The notes under the pieces: generated by a model
The model's input: the letters and a program-made list of their open reading frames with translations, nothing else
What the model was told of the DNA's origin: nothing
Database searches by the model: none
Translations under genes and position numbers: made by a program
Source of the DNA: Sphingomonas sp. Leaf17
GTDB taxonomy: Bacteria; Pseudomonadota; Alphaproteobacteria; Sphingomonadales; Sphingomonadaceae
Direction: 5' to 3'
Assembly: GCF_001421505.1 (NCBI RefSeq)
Contig: NZ_LMKL01000008.1
Coordinates: forward strand, 114,880 to 178,879
Length of the DNA stretch: 64,000 nucleotides
In this document: in pieces, positions 32,053-39,618 of the stretch
Layout: every line of letters begins with the position of its first letter
Numbering within the stretch: position 1 is the first letter of the stretch

Positions 32053-32631
32053 TTGGCCGATTATCCTCTCACCCTCGATCCCGGCATGGCCAACGCCTTG
32101 CGCGCGCGCCGCAAGCATCAGCTTCGGATCGCGTTGGACAGTGCGGCCGGCCGGTGCCGGCCCGGCAACCGCATCCTGTTGCGGGAGGCGTGGGTGGCAG
32201 GGCGAACCCGGCAAGGCCGCGACCATCATTGCGCGGTCAGACAGGCGGAGTTCGCGGTTTTCGCCGATGGCTGGCGGCAGTATGACGATGGTCGGGGGCG
32301 TCAGGGCCACCCACCGGCCTTGCGCGGTCACCCATGGGTATCGGCGGCGCTCCTGCCGCGCTGGGCGCACCGCACGGCCCTGATCGTCCAGACCGTACGA
32401 CATCAGCACCTGCAGGACATGACGACCGACGATTTTCGGGCAGAGGGGATAAGGCCCGTGTTTGGCGGCTGGCGCTGGTGCCTGCCGAAACCGCTCCCCG
32501 GTTGGCACCCCACCGCCGCAGCCGCATTCGCCGCCTATTGGGACACCACCCACGCCGCACCCGGCACACGCTGGGCCGACAATCCTCGCATCCTCGTCCT
32601 CAATGTCAGCGTGGCGAAGGCGCGGGGTTGA
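32053..32631 (+). CDS. ASCH-domain-like, phage-type protein
   Basis: A 192-residue protein starting at TTG (32053) or possibly ATG 32086. Its layout matches the small phage/prophage ASCH-type proteins: RKHQLRIAL near the start, RILLREAWVAGRT, then HPWVSAALLPRWAHRTALIVQTVRHQHLQDMTTDDFRAEGI. The end is FAAYWDTTHAAPGTRWADNPRILVLNVSV. Members of this fold are thought to bind RNA or modified nucleosides. No other phage gene lies next to it, so it may be a domesticated relic. Confidence 0.7.
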   Translation: MADYPLTLDPGMANALRARRKHQLRIALDSAAGRCRPGNRILLREAWVAGRTRQGRDHHCAVRQAEFAVFADGWRQYDDGRGRQGHPPALRGHPWVSAALLPRWAHRTALIVQTVRHQHLQDMTTDDFRAEGIRPVFGGWRWCLPKPLPGWHPTAAAAFAAYWDTTHAAPGTRWADNPRILVLNVSVAKARG

Positions 32632-32665
32632 CACCAGTCGTCGATCACATCCGCACGTTCCATCC

Positions 32666-32745
32666 CGGCGTACCCCGGAATCCAGCGCCAGAGATGCCGT
32701 AGCGCATCACCCTGAATCCCGGATCAAATCCGGGGTGGCGGCCGC
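32666..32745. repeat. REP-like palindromic intergenic repeat
   Basis: CCCGGAT at 32718-32724 and ATCCGGG at 32728-32734 form a 7-bp stem with a three-base loop, preceded by related CCCGG-containing sequence from 32666. This is the form of the short extragenic palindromes frequent in sphingomonad genomes. It lies between the ASCH-like gene and the end of trcR. Confidence 0.5.
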
Positions 32746-32838
32746 TCCAGCCGACCCGCCATATCGGCACCACAAACCGGACACAAAAAAGGGCGGACCT
32801 GATGGCCCACCCTTCATGCCTGTTTACCGGTACCTGGT

Positions 32839-33507
32839 TCAGCGCTTGAACGGATCGTCGAACAGCGGCTTGGGTGCCGCCTCGCCGCCCTGCTCGGCCA
32901 GATCGTGCGCGGCCTGACGCTCGGCGCGCAGCTGGCCGATCAGCGCCTCGCGGTCACCCTCAAGCCGCGTGTCGGTCGGGGCCTCGATACCGGCCGCCTT
33001 GGCCGCCTTGCCGACCGCCGCGTCCAGCTCGCGCTGCGTGGTCAGGCCCAGCGTCACGGGATCCTTCGGCGTGATGTTGGCGATGTTCCAGTGGCTGCGG
33101 TCGCGGATCGCGGCGATCGTCGTGCGCGTGGTGCCGATCAGGTTGCTGATCGCGCCATCGGTGATCTCGGGGTGATTGCGGATGATCCACGCAATGCCAT
33201 CCGGCTTGTCCTGGCGCTTGGACACCGGCGTGTAGCGCGGCCCCTTGGTCCGGCGCACCTGCTCCGGCCCCTTGATCATCTTCAGGCGATAATCGGGATC
33301 GGCCGACCCCTTGTCGATCTCCTCCTGCGTCACCTCATGCGTCCGCACCGGATCGCGCCCGGTCAGCTTGGTCGCGGCGGTATCGTCGGCGATCGCCTGC
33401 ACTTCAAGGATGTGCAGCCCGCAGAAATCGGCAATCTGCTCGAAACTGAGCGCGGTGTTGTCGACCATCCAGGACGCGGTCGCATGGGGCATGAGCGGCT
33501 GGGCCAC
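32839..33507 (-). CDS. trcR: DUF1013 / TrcR-like cell-cycle regulator
   Basis: A 222-residue protein with the full DUF1013 pattern: PLMPHATASWMVDNTALSFEQIADFCGLHILEVQAIAD at the N-terminus, a central DYRLKMIKGPEQVRRTKGPRYTPVSKRQDKPDGIAW block, and a helical C-terminus ending DDPFKR. In Caulobacter the family member TrcR is linked to transcriptional control of the cell cycle. The start is GTG 33507, with ACGGAG upstream, and gives the expected length. Confidence 0.9.
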   Translation of the reverse strand: MAQPLMPHATASWMVDNTALSFEQIADFCGLHILEVQAIADDTAATKLTGRDPVRTHEVTQEEIDKGSADPDYRLKMIKGPEQVRRTKGPRYTPVSKRQDKPDGIAWIIRNHPEITDGAISNLIGTTRTTIAAIRDRSHWNIANITPKDPVTLGLTTQRELDAAVGKAAKAAGIEAPTDTRLEGDREALIGQLRAERQAAHDLAEQGGEAAPKPLFDDPFKR

Positions 33508-33591
33508 GGGGCAAACTCCGTCTGAAATAGAAAGGGCCGCCCCTTACCGGAGCGGCCGCGCAATCGTCACGATCTAGTCGTTGCGGGCGTC

Positions 33592-33630
33592 TCAGGCAAC
33601 CCGCCCCGTTATCGGGGGCCGATTGCCTGA
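33592..33630. terminator. Long nested hairpin between glycosyltransferase and trcR
   Basis: TCAGGCAA (33592-33599) pairs with TTGCCTGA (33623-33630), and GCCCC/GGGGC pairs inside. It sits just after the end of the minus-strand glycosyltransferase gene, upstream of trcR. No T-run is present, so it could also be a regulatory or mRNA-stabilising structure. Confidence 0.4.
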
Positions 33631-33654
33631 AAGCGACCGGCCCCCGGCCAGGGG

Positions 33655-34704
33655 CTACGCCGCCATCGCCAGCCGCCGCGCGGGCACCAGCGCCTCGGCG
33701 AACTGCCGCGCGCTCTCGGCCCAGGTGAAGCGCAGCGCATAGACCCGGCAGGCGATCCGCCGCCGGGTAAGCGCCCGTTCGATCGCCACGTCCAGATCCG
33801 CGTCCATCGCCCCGACCTCGGGCGTCAGCACATCGACCGGCCCGGCGACCGGATAGGCCGCGACCGGCGTCCCGCAGGCCAGCGCCTCGATCATCACCAG
33901 CCCGAACGTGTCGGTGCGGCTGGGAAAGACCAGCACGTCCGCCGCCGCATAGGCCGCCGCCAGATCCGCGCCCGTCTTGACCCCCAGAAAGATCGCAGCC
34001 GGAAAGCGTCGCTCCAGATCGGCCCGTGCCGGTCCGTCGCCGATGACGACCTTCGTCCCCGGGACACGGCTTTCCAGAAACGCCGCGACATTCTTCTCGA
34101 TCGCGATCCGCCCGACATACAGCTGCACCGGCCCCCGCTCCCGCATCGCCCGGATGACGGGATCGGCCTTCACCGCGCCGAACAGCGACAGGTCGACGCC
34201 GCGCCCCCACGGCCGCACCTGATCCAGCCCGTGCGCACCAAGCGTCGCCGCGACCGACGGCGTCGAGGCCAGGATCGCGCGCGCCGGGGCATGGAACCAG
34301 CGGATATATTTCCACACCAGCTCCGCATTCACGCCGGTCCGCTTGGCGACGTAATCGGGAAACTGGGTGTGATAGGCGGTGGTGAACGGCAGCCCCTGCG
34401 CCAGGCACCAGCGCCGCACCGCCAGGCACAACGGCCCCTCGGTCGCCAGGTGGATCGCATCGGGTGCGAACGCCGCGATCGTCTCGCCGACCGTTGCCGA
34501 TCGCGGAAAGGCCAGCCGGATTTCCGGGTAGGTCGGGCAGGGCCACGACCGGAACCGGTCGGGCGCGATCACCAATACCGTGTGCCCCGCGGCCTCCAGT
34601 TCGTCGCGCACCGACTGCAATGTCCGCACCACCCCGTTCACCTGCGGCGACCACGCATCGGTGGCAATGACGATCCGCATCGGTGCCCCGCGCAAGCCGC
34701 TCAT
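33655..34704 (-). CDS. Glycosyltransferase family 4 (GT-B)
   Basis: A 349-residue sugar transferase of the GT4 class. Recognisable parts are the N-terminal ATDAWSPQVNGVVRTL, TAYHTQFPDYV, the acceptor-domain VGRIAIEKN, and the nucleotide-sugar-binding PSRTDTFGLVMIEALACGTPVAAY (the EX7E region). This resembles the mannosyl/glucosyl transferases that decorate membrane lipids. Its ATG overlaps the stop of the phosphoesterase gene by four bases, so the two are translated together. Confidence 0.9.
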   Translation of the reverse strand: MSGLRGAPMRIVIATDAWSPQVNGVVRTLQSVRDELEAAGHTVLVIAPDRFRSWPCPTYPEIRLAFPRSATVGETIAAFAPDAIHLATEGPLCLAVRRWCLAQGLPFTTAYHTQFPDYVAKRTGVNAELVWKYIRWFHAPARAILASTPSVAATLGAHGLDQVRPWGRGVDLSLFGAVKADPVIRAMRERGPVQLYVGRIAIEKNVAAFLESRVPGTKVVIGDGPARADLERRFPAAIFLGVKTGADLAAAYAAADVLVFPSRTDTFGLVMIEALACGTPVAAYPVAGPVDVLTPEVGAMDADLDVAIERALTRRRIACRVYALRFTWAESARQFAEALVPARRLAMAA

Positions 34705-35570
34705 GCCGCCACCGCGATCGGCAGGACGGCCGCATTGGTGGCCCGGGCCGCGACGATATCGGCCCAGTGCAGCAATTCCATCCGCCCATCGAAATGCTCG
34801 ACCAGCGCGTTGCCGCCCTCGACCCAGTCGCCATCGTTATAATAGTCGATATCGCCGATCGTCCGCATCTCGGCGGTGTGGATGTGCCCGCACACCACCC
34901 CATCGACCCCGCGTGCGCCCGCCGCCTGCGCGACCACCTCCTCGAATTGCGAGATGAAGGCGACGGCGTTCTTGACCTTCGCCTTGGCATGCTTGGACAG
35001 CGACCAATAGGGCAGCTTCAGCAAGCGCCGACCCGCGTTCATCCAGCGGTTGGCCGCCATCAGCACGGTGTAGGCAATGTCCCCGACATGCGCGAGCCAG
35101 CGGTGGGCCAGCGTGATCGCGTCGAACTCGTCACCGTGCAGCACCAGCAGGCGGCGACCGTCCGCCGTCTCGTGGATCGCGGTGCGCCGGATCGAGATGC
35201 CGCCGAAATCGAGTCCCGAAAACTGCCGGAACACCTCGTCATGGTTGCCCGGAATATACACGACGCGCGTACCGCGCTTGGCCCGCTTCAACAGTCGCCA
35301 GACCACGTCGTTGTGTGCGGCGGGCCAGAAGAACTTCTTCTTCAACCGCCACCCGTCGATGATGTCGCCGACCAGATACAGCGTCTCGCTGTCGACATGG
35401 TCGAGAAAGTCGATCAGCAACCCGGCATTGCACCCGCGCGTGCCCAGATGGACGTCGCTGATCCAGATCGTCCGGTACCGCGTCCGCTCGACCGGTCGTT
35501 CAGGGATCGTCGGCCTCGAATTGGCGAAATCGGCCAGGTGCGCGACATCGGCGATCTTCACGGCATGCAT
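34701..35570 (-). CDS. LpxH-like metallophosphoesterase
   Basis: A 289-residue calcineurin-like phosphoesterase. All five metal motifs are visible: SDVHLGT, GDIIDGW, GNHDE, HGDEFD and GHIHTAE. It resembles the UDP-2,3-diacylglucosamine diphosphatase group, but the wider family includes phosphatases of other lipids. The coupling to a GT4 transferase suggests a glycolipid pathway, with the phosphoesterase removing a phosphate from an intermediate. This pathway is inference. Confidence 0.87.
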   Translation of the reverse strand: MHAVKIADVAHLADFANSRPTIPERPVERTRYRTIWISDVHLGTRGCNAGLLIDFLDHVDSETLYLVGDIIDGWRLKKKFFWPAAHNDVVWRLLKRAKRGTRVVYIPGNHDEVFRQFSGLDFGGISIRRTAIHETADGRRLLVLHGDEFDAITLAHRWLAHVGDIAYTVLMAANRWMNAGRRLLKLPYWSLSKHAKAKVKNAVAFISQFEEVVAQAAGARGVDGVVCGHIHTAEMRTIGDIDYYNDGDWVEGGNALVEHFDGRMELLHWADIVAARATNAAVLPIAVAA

Positions 35571-35654
35571 CGGCAGTCCCCCGGAACAGCATCCTCGTGT
35601 CCGGTCATGCCCGCCGATTGTGACGTCCGCATCGCGGCGAGGTTACGGTTCGGG

Positions 35655-35708
35655 GACGGTGGAGGTATTTGGCCGCCCCAAACCACCGTCAGCCTCGCGA
35701 AGGCGAGG
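35655..35708. repeat. Intergenic palindromic repeats
   Basis: GACGGTGG (35655-35662) and CCACCGTC (35683-35690) are an inverted pair. Directly after, CCTCGC-GAAG-GCGAGG (35693-35708) forms a tight six-base-pair hairpin with a four-base loop. The latter is of the short dispersed palindrome type common in alphaproteobacteria. It lies between the quinone reductase end and the phosphoesterase start. Confidence 0.45.
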
Positions 35709-35722
35709 ATCCCGCTCCCCTC

Positions 35723-36724
35723 TCACCCCATCGTCAGCACGATCTTGCCGACATGGTCGCCCGCCTCCATCCGCCGGTGTGCGTCGGCCGCCTGCGCCAG
35801 CGGGAACGTCCGGTCCATCACCGGGCGCAGCCGTCCGCTTTCGACATGCGGCCACACCGTGCGCGCCAGTTCGTCGGCGACCAGCGCCTTGAACGCCGAG
35901 TCGCGCGGGCGCAGCGTCGATCCGGTCAGGGTCAGCCGCCGGCGCATGATGTCGAAGATCGGGATCGTCGCTTCCGCCCCGCGCTGCACCGCGATCGAGA
36001 CGTGTCGACCGTCCTCGGCCAGGCACTGGAGGTTGCGCGGCAGATAATCGCCGCCGACCATGTCGAGCACCGCGGCGACGCCCTTGCCGCCGGTGATCGC
36101 CTTCACCGATTCGACAAAATCCTGCGTCTTGTAATTGATCGCGTGCGTCGCCCCCAGCCGCAGCGCCTCGGCACATTTGTCGGCAGACCCGGCGGTGACG
36201 ATGATCGTGATGCCGAAGATCCGGCACAGCGAAATCGCCATCGTGCCGATGCCGCTGGTCCCGCCATGCACCAGCACGGTGTCGCCCTCGGTCGCATAGG
36301 CGCGCTCGAACAAATTGGTCCACACGGTGAACAGAGTCTCCGGGATCGCCGCCGCCTCGACCATCGACAGGCCGTGCGGCACCGGCAGGCACTGGCCCGC
36401 GTCGACCGCGACATATTCGGCATAGCCACCGCCCGCCAGCAGCGCGCAGACCGGCTGGCCGATCTGTTCGTCGCCGACACCCTCGCCGACCGCGACGATC
36501 GTGCCCGCCACCTCAAGCCCCGGAATCGACGGCGCGCCCGGCGGTGGCGCATAGCCGCCTTTGCGCTGCAACACGTCCGGCCGGTTGACGCCGGCGGCGG
36601 CGATGCGGATCAGCACTTCGCCGGCGCGCGGTGTCGGCACCGGGCGCTCGACGGGAACCAGAACCTCAGAGCCGCCCGGCGAATCGGGATCAATTGCCAG
36701 CATCGTGTCCGGAATAGCCGTCAT
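35723..36724 (-). CDS. NAD(P)H-quinone oxidoreductase, PIG3 type
   Basis: A 333-residue member of the zinc-free MDR family. It has the typical GVNRPDVLQRKGGYAPPPGAP stretch, the HGGTSGIGTMAISL nucleotide-binding loop and a C-terminal DHVGKIVLTMG. The start at 36724 gives the family N-terminus; the open frame continues upstream without sense. It is divergent from a DUF1192 gene with 89 bases between. Substrate is likely a quinone. Confidence 0.92.
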   Translation of the reverse strand: MTAIPDTMLAIDPDSPGGSEVLVPVERPVPTPRAGEVLIRIAAAGVNRPDVLQRKGGYAPPPGAPSIPGLEVAGTIVAVGEGVGDEQIGQPVCALLAGGGYAEYVAVDAGQCLPVPHGLSMVEAAAIPETLFTVWTNLFERAYATEGDTVLVHGGTSGIGTMAISLCRIFGITIIVTAGSADKCAEALRLGATHAINYKTQDFVESVKAITGGKGVAAVLDMVGGDYLPRNLQCLAEDGRHVSIAVQRGAEATIPIFDIMRRRLTLTGSTLRPRDSAFKALVADELARTVWPHVESGRLRPVMDRTFPLAQAADAHRRMEAGDHVGKIVLTMG

Positions 36725-36813
36725 CGCGTATCGCCCCTTGCATCCGGCCAACCCCCTGCCCGGACTCGCCGCCTTATTGACATCGTCTCCCGCCCGGTCA
36801 ACGCTGCATCGCA

Positions 36814-37008
36814 ATGGATCCGGATGACGCCCCCTCCCGTCCGAACGATGCGCTGGCCCTGCTGGTGCGGCAGGACCTCGATCCGCTCTCGGTCGCCGAG
36901 CTTGAAGCGCGGATCGCGGCGCTGTCCACCGAGATCGCCCGGACCCGCGCAAAAATTGAACACGCCGTTAACCATCGCGCAAGCGCCGATGCGTTATTCC
37001 GGCGTTGA
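36814..37008 (+). CDS. DUF1192 protein
   Basis: A 64-residue protein with the DUF1192 core DPLSVAELEARIAALSTEIARTRAKI, forming one amphipathic helix. Short proteins of this kind are widespread in alphaproteobacteria, with no known role. The gene precedes clpA by 134 bases that contain short direct repeats. Confidence 0.85.
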   Translation: MDPDDAPSRPNDALALLVRQDLDPLSVAELEARIAALSTEIARTRAKIEHAVNHRASADALFRR

Positions 37009-37074
37009 GACCCTCGGACCCCATCACGCGTTCGCCCAGTAACGCTGGTGGCCAAGTTCAAGTGCTTGATGCGC

Positions 37075-37132
37075 GGATCGCGGCTCCCGACATAGGGATC
37101 ACGGCCCGGACATCGGATCGCGGCCCGGATGG
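37075..37132 (+). repeat. Three ~20-bp direct repeats upstream of clpA
   Basis: GGATCGCGGCTCCCGACAT (from 37075), GGATCACGGCCCGGACAT (from 37096) and GGATCGCGGCCCGGATGG (from 37115) are head-to-tail copies about 20 bases apart, ending ten bases before the clpA start. They could be protein-binding iterons or recent slippage. Confidence 0.6.
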
Positions 37133-37142
37133 AGTATCGTAA

Positions 37143-39458
37143 ATGCCGTCTTTCGCCCCCGCTCTCGAAACGACGCTGCACAAGGCGCTCGAAGCCGCCT
37201 CCTCGCGCCGTCACGAATATGCGACGCTGGAGCATCTCCTGCTCGCGCTGATCGACGACGAGCACGCGTCGAAGGTGATGACGGCGTGCAAGGTCGACCT
37301 TGGCGACCTGAAACAGACCGTCAGCCATTACCTCGATACCGAACTCGACGCGCTGAAGGTCGATGCCGCCACCGACCCCTCGCCGACCAGCGGGTTCCAG
37401 CGCGTCGTGCAGCGCGCGATCCTCCACGTCCAGTCCTCGGGCCGCGACGAGGTGACCGGCGCGAACGTGCTGGTCGCCCTGTTCAGCGAGCGCGAGAGCT
37501 ACGCCGTCTATTTCCTGCAACAGCAGGACATGAGCCGCCTCGATGCGGTCAGCTTCATCAGTCACGGCGTCGGCAAGGGCGGCGCCGCGCCCGAACCCCG
37601 CGAGGTGAAGGGCATGGAAGACGAGAAGCCGACAAAACCCGGCGACAAGAAGGGCGAAAGCGCGCTCAAGCAGTTCACCGTCGACCTCAATGAAAAGGCC
37701 AAGGCCGGCAAGGTCGATCCGCTGATCGGTCGCGGACCCGAAGTCGATCGCACGATCCAGATCCTGTGCCGCCGGTCGAAGAACAACCCGCTCTATGTCG
37801 GCGATCCCGGCGTCGGCAAAACCGCGATCGCCGAAGGTCTGGCACGCAAGATCGTCGAGGGCGATGTGCCCGACGTCCTGAAGCCCGCGATCATCTATTC
37901 GCTCGACATGGGCGCGCTGCTGGCCGGCACACGCTATCGCGGCGATTTCGAGGAGCGACTGAAGGCGGTCGTCAGCGAACTGGAAAAGCTGCCCGACGCG
38001 GTGCTGTTCATCGACGAGATCCACACCGTCATCGGGGCCGGTGCCACCAGCGGCGGCGCGATGGACGCGTCGAACCTGCTGAAGCCCGCGCTGTCGGGCG
38101 GGTCGATCCGCTGCATCGGCTCGACCACCTACAAAGAATTCCGTAACCACTTCGAAAAGGACCGCGCGCTGCTGCGCCGGTTCCAGAAGATCGACGTCAA
38201 CGAGCCGACGATCGAGGACACGATCAAGATCCTCGCCGGCCTGCGGAGCGCGTTCGAGGATCACCACAACGTCAAATACACCCCCGACGCGATCAAGTCG
38301 GCGGTCGAACTCAGCGCACGCTACATCAACGACCGCAAGCTGCCCGACAAGGCGATCGACGTGATCGACGAGGTCGGCGCGATGCAGATGCTGGTGCCGC
38401 TCGCCAAGCGCAAGAAGACGATCACCCCCAAGGAGATCGAGCAGGTCATCGCGACGATGGCGCGTATCCCGCCAAAGTCGGTATCGACCGACGACAAGCT
38501 TGCGCTCGCCACGCTCGAAACCGATCTGAAGCGCGTCGTGTTCGGCCAGAATGCGGCGATCGAAAAGCTGTCGTCGGCGATCAAGCTGGCGCGAGCTGGC
38601 CTGCGTGAGCCGGAAAAGCCGATCGGCAACTATCTGTTCACCGGCCCCACCGGCGTCGGCAAGACCGAAGTCGCCAAGCAGCTTGCGACGATCATGGGCA
38701 TCCCACTTCAGCGGTTCGACATGTCCGAATATATGGAGCGTCACTCGGTCAGCCGGCTGATCGGTGCACCTCCGGGTTATATCGGGTTCGACCAGGGTGG
38801 CCTGCTGACCGATGCGATCGACCAGAATCCGCATTGCGTGCTGCTGCTCGACGAAATCGAGAAGGCGCATCCCGACCTGTTCAACATCCTTTTGCAGGTC
38901 ATGGACAACGGCCGCCTGACCGATCAGCACGGCAAGTCGGTCGACTTCCGCAACGTCATCCTTATCATGACGACCAATGCGGGCGCGTCCGACATGGCGC
39001 GCGAGACGGTCGGTTTCGGCAGCCTGACCCGCGAGGGCGAGGACGAGCAGGCGGTGCAGAAGATGTTCACGCCGGAGTTCCGCAACCGCCTCGATGCGAT
39101 CGTGCCGTTCGGCTACCTGCCGACGACCGTCGTCGCGCGGGTGGTGGACAAGTTCATCCTCCAGCTCGAACTGCAACTTGCCGACCGCAGCGTGCACATC
39201 CAGCTCGACGATGCCGCCAAGGCGTGGCTGACCGAGAAGGGCTATGACAAGCTGTACGGTGCGCGCCCGATGGGCCGCCTGATCCAGGAAAAGATCAAGC
39301 AGCCGCTTGCCGAGGAACTTCTGTTCGGCAAGCTGGTCCATGGCGGTGAGGTCCATGTCCACATGAAGGACGGCGTGCTGGCGTTCGAAATCACATCGGC
39401 CGCGCCGAAGAAGCCGCGCAAGAAGGGCGGCAAGGTCGAGATCGAAAAGGCCGACTGA
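37143..39458 (+). CDS. clpA: ATP-dependent Clp protease ATP-binding subunit ClpA
   Basis: A 771-residue AAA+ unfoldase that feeds substrates to ClpP. It has the N-terminal adaptor-binding domain (1-150) starting FAPALETTLHKALE. Two AAA+ modules carry Walker A motifs at 220-227 (GDPGVGKT) and 501-508 (GPTGVGKT), each followed by a DEIH/DEIE Walker B. GARPMGRLIQEKIKQPLAEELL is the typical ClpA end. The last ~25 residues are Lys-rich. No clpS is present upstream in this window. Confidence 0.97.
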   Translation: MPSFAPALETTLHKALEAASSRRHEYATLEHLLLALIDDEHASKVMTACKVDLGDLKQTVSHYLDTELDALKVDAATDPSPTSGFQRVVQRAILHVQSSGRDEVTGANVLVALFSERESYAVYFLQQQDMSRLDAVSFISHGVGKGGAAPEPREVKGMEDEKPTKPGDKKGESALKQFTVDLNEKAKAGKVDPLIGRGPEVDRTIQILCRRSKNNPLYVGDPGVGKTAIAEGLARKIVEGDVPDVLKPAIIYSLDMGALLAGTRYRGDFEERLKAVVSELEKLPDAVLFIDEIHTVIGAGATSGGAMDASNLLKPALSGGSIRCIGSTTYKEFRNHFEKDRALLRRFQKIDVNEPTIEDTIKILAGLRSAFEDHHNVKYTPDAIKSAVELSARYINDRKLPDKAIDVIDEVGAMQMLVPLAKRKKTITPKEIEQVIATMARIPPKSVSTDDKLALATLETDLKRVVFGQNAAIEKLSSAIKLARAGLREPEKPIGNYLFTGPTGVGKTEVAKQLATIMGIPLQRFDMSEYMERHSVSRLIGAPPGYIGFDQGGLLTDAIDQNPHCVLLLDEIEKAHPDLFNILLQVMDNGRLTDQHGKSVDFRNVILIMTTNAGASDMARETVGFGSLTREGEDEQAVQKMFTPEFRNRLDAIVPFGYLPTTVVARVVDKFILQLELQLADRSVHIQLDDAAKAWLTEKGYDKLYGARPMGRLIQEKIKQPLAEELLFGKLVHGGEVHVHMKDGVLAFEITSAAPKKPRKKGGKVEIEKAD

Positions 39459-39507
39459 CACGGCCCCGTCCAACGACCGAAACGTTGACCGACCAACACC
39501 TCCAATG

Positions 39508-39539
39508 ACGGAGCAGCCCCACGCTGCTCCGTTTTTTTT
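39508..39539 (+). terminator. Intrinsic terminator of clpA
   Basis: A perfect 10-bp stem (39508-39517 with 39523-39532) and a five-base loop are followed directly by eight T residues (39532-39539). It lies 50 bases after the clpA stop and is the clearest terminator in the window. Confidence 0.9.
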
Positions 39540-39618
39540 GGATTCGCTCAGGGTTTTCCACCCCGGCCATGCCTGCGTGTTTACGGTTACTTGGTAACCG
39601 CTGATCTACACCCCGGCC

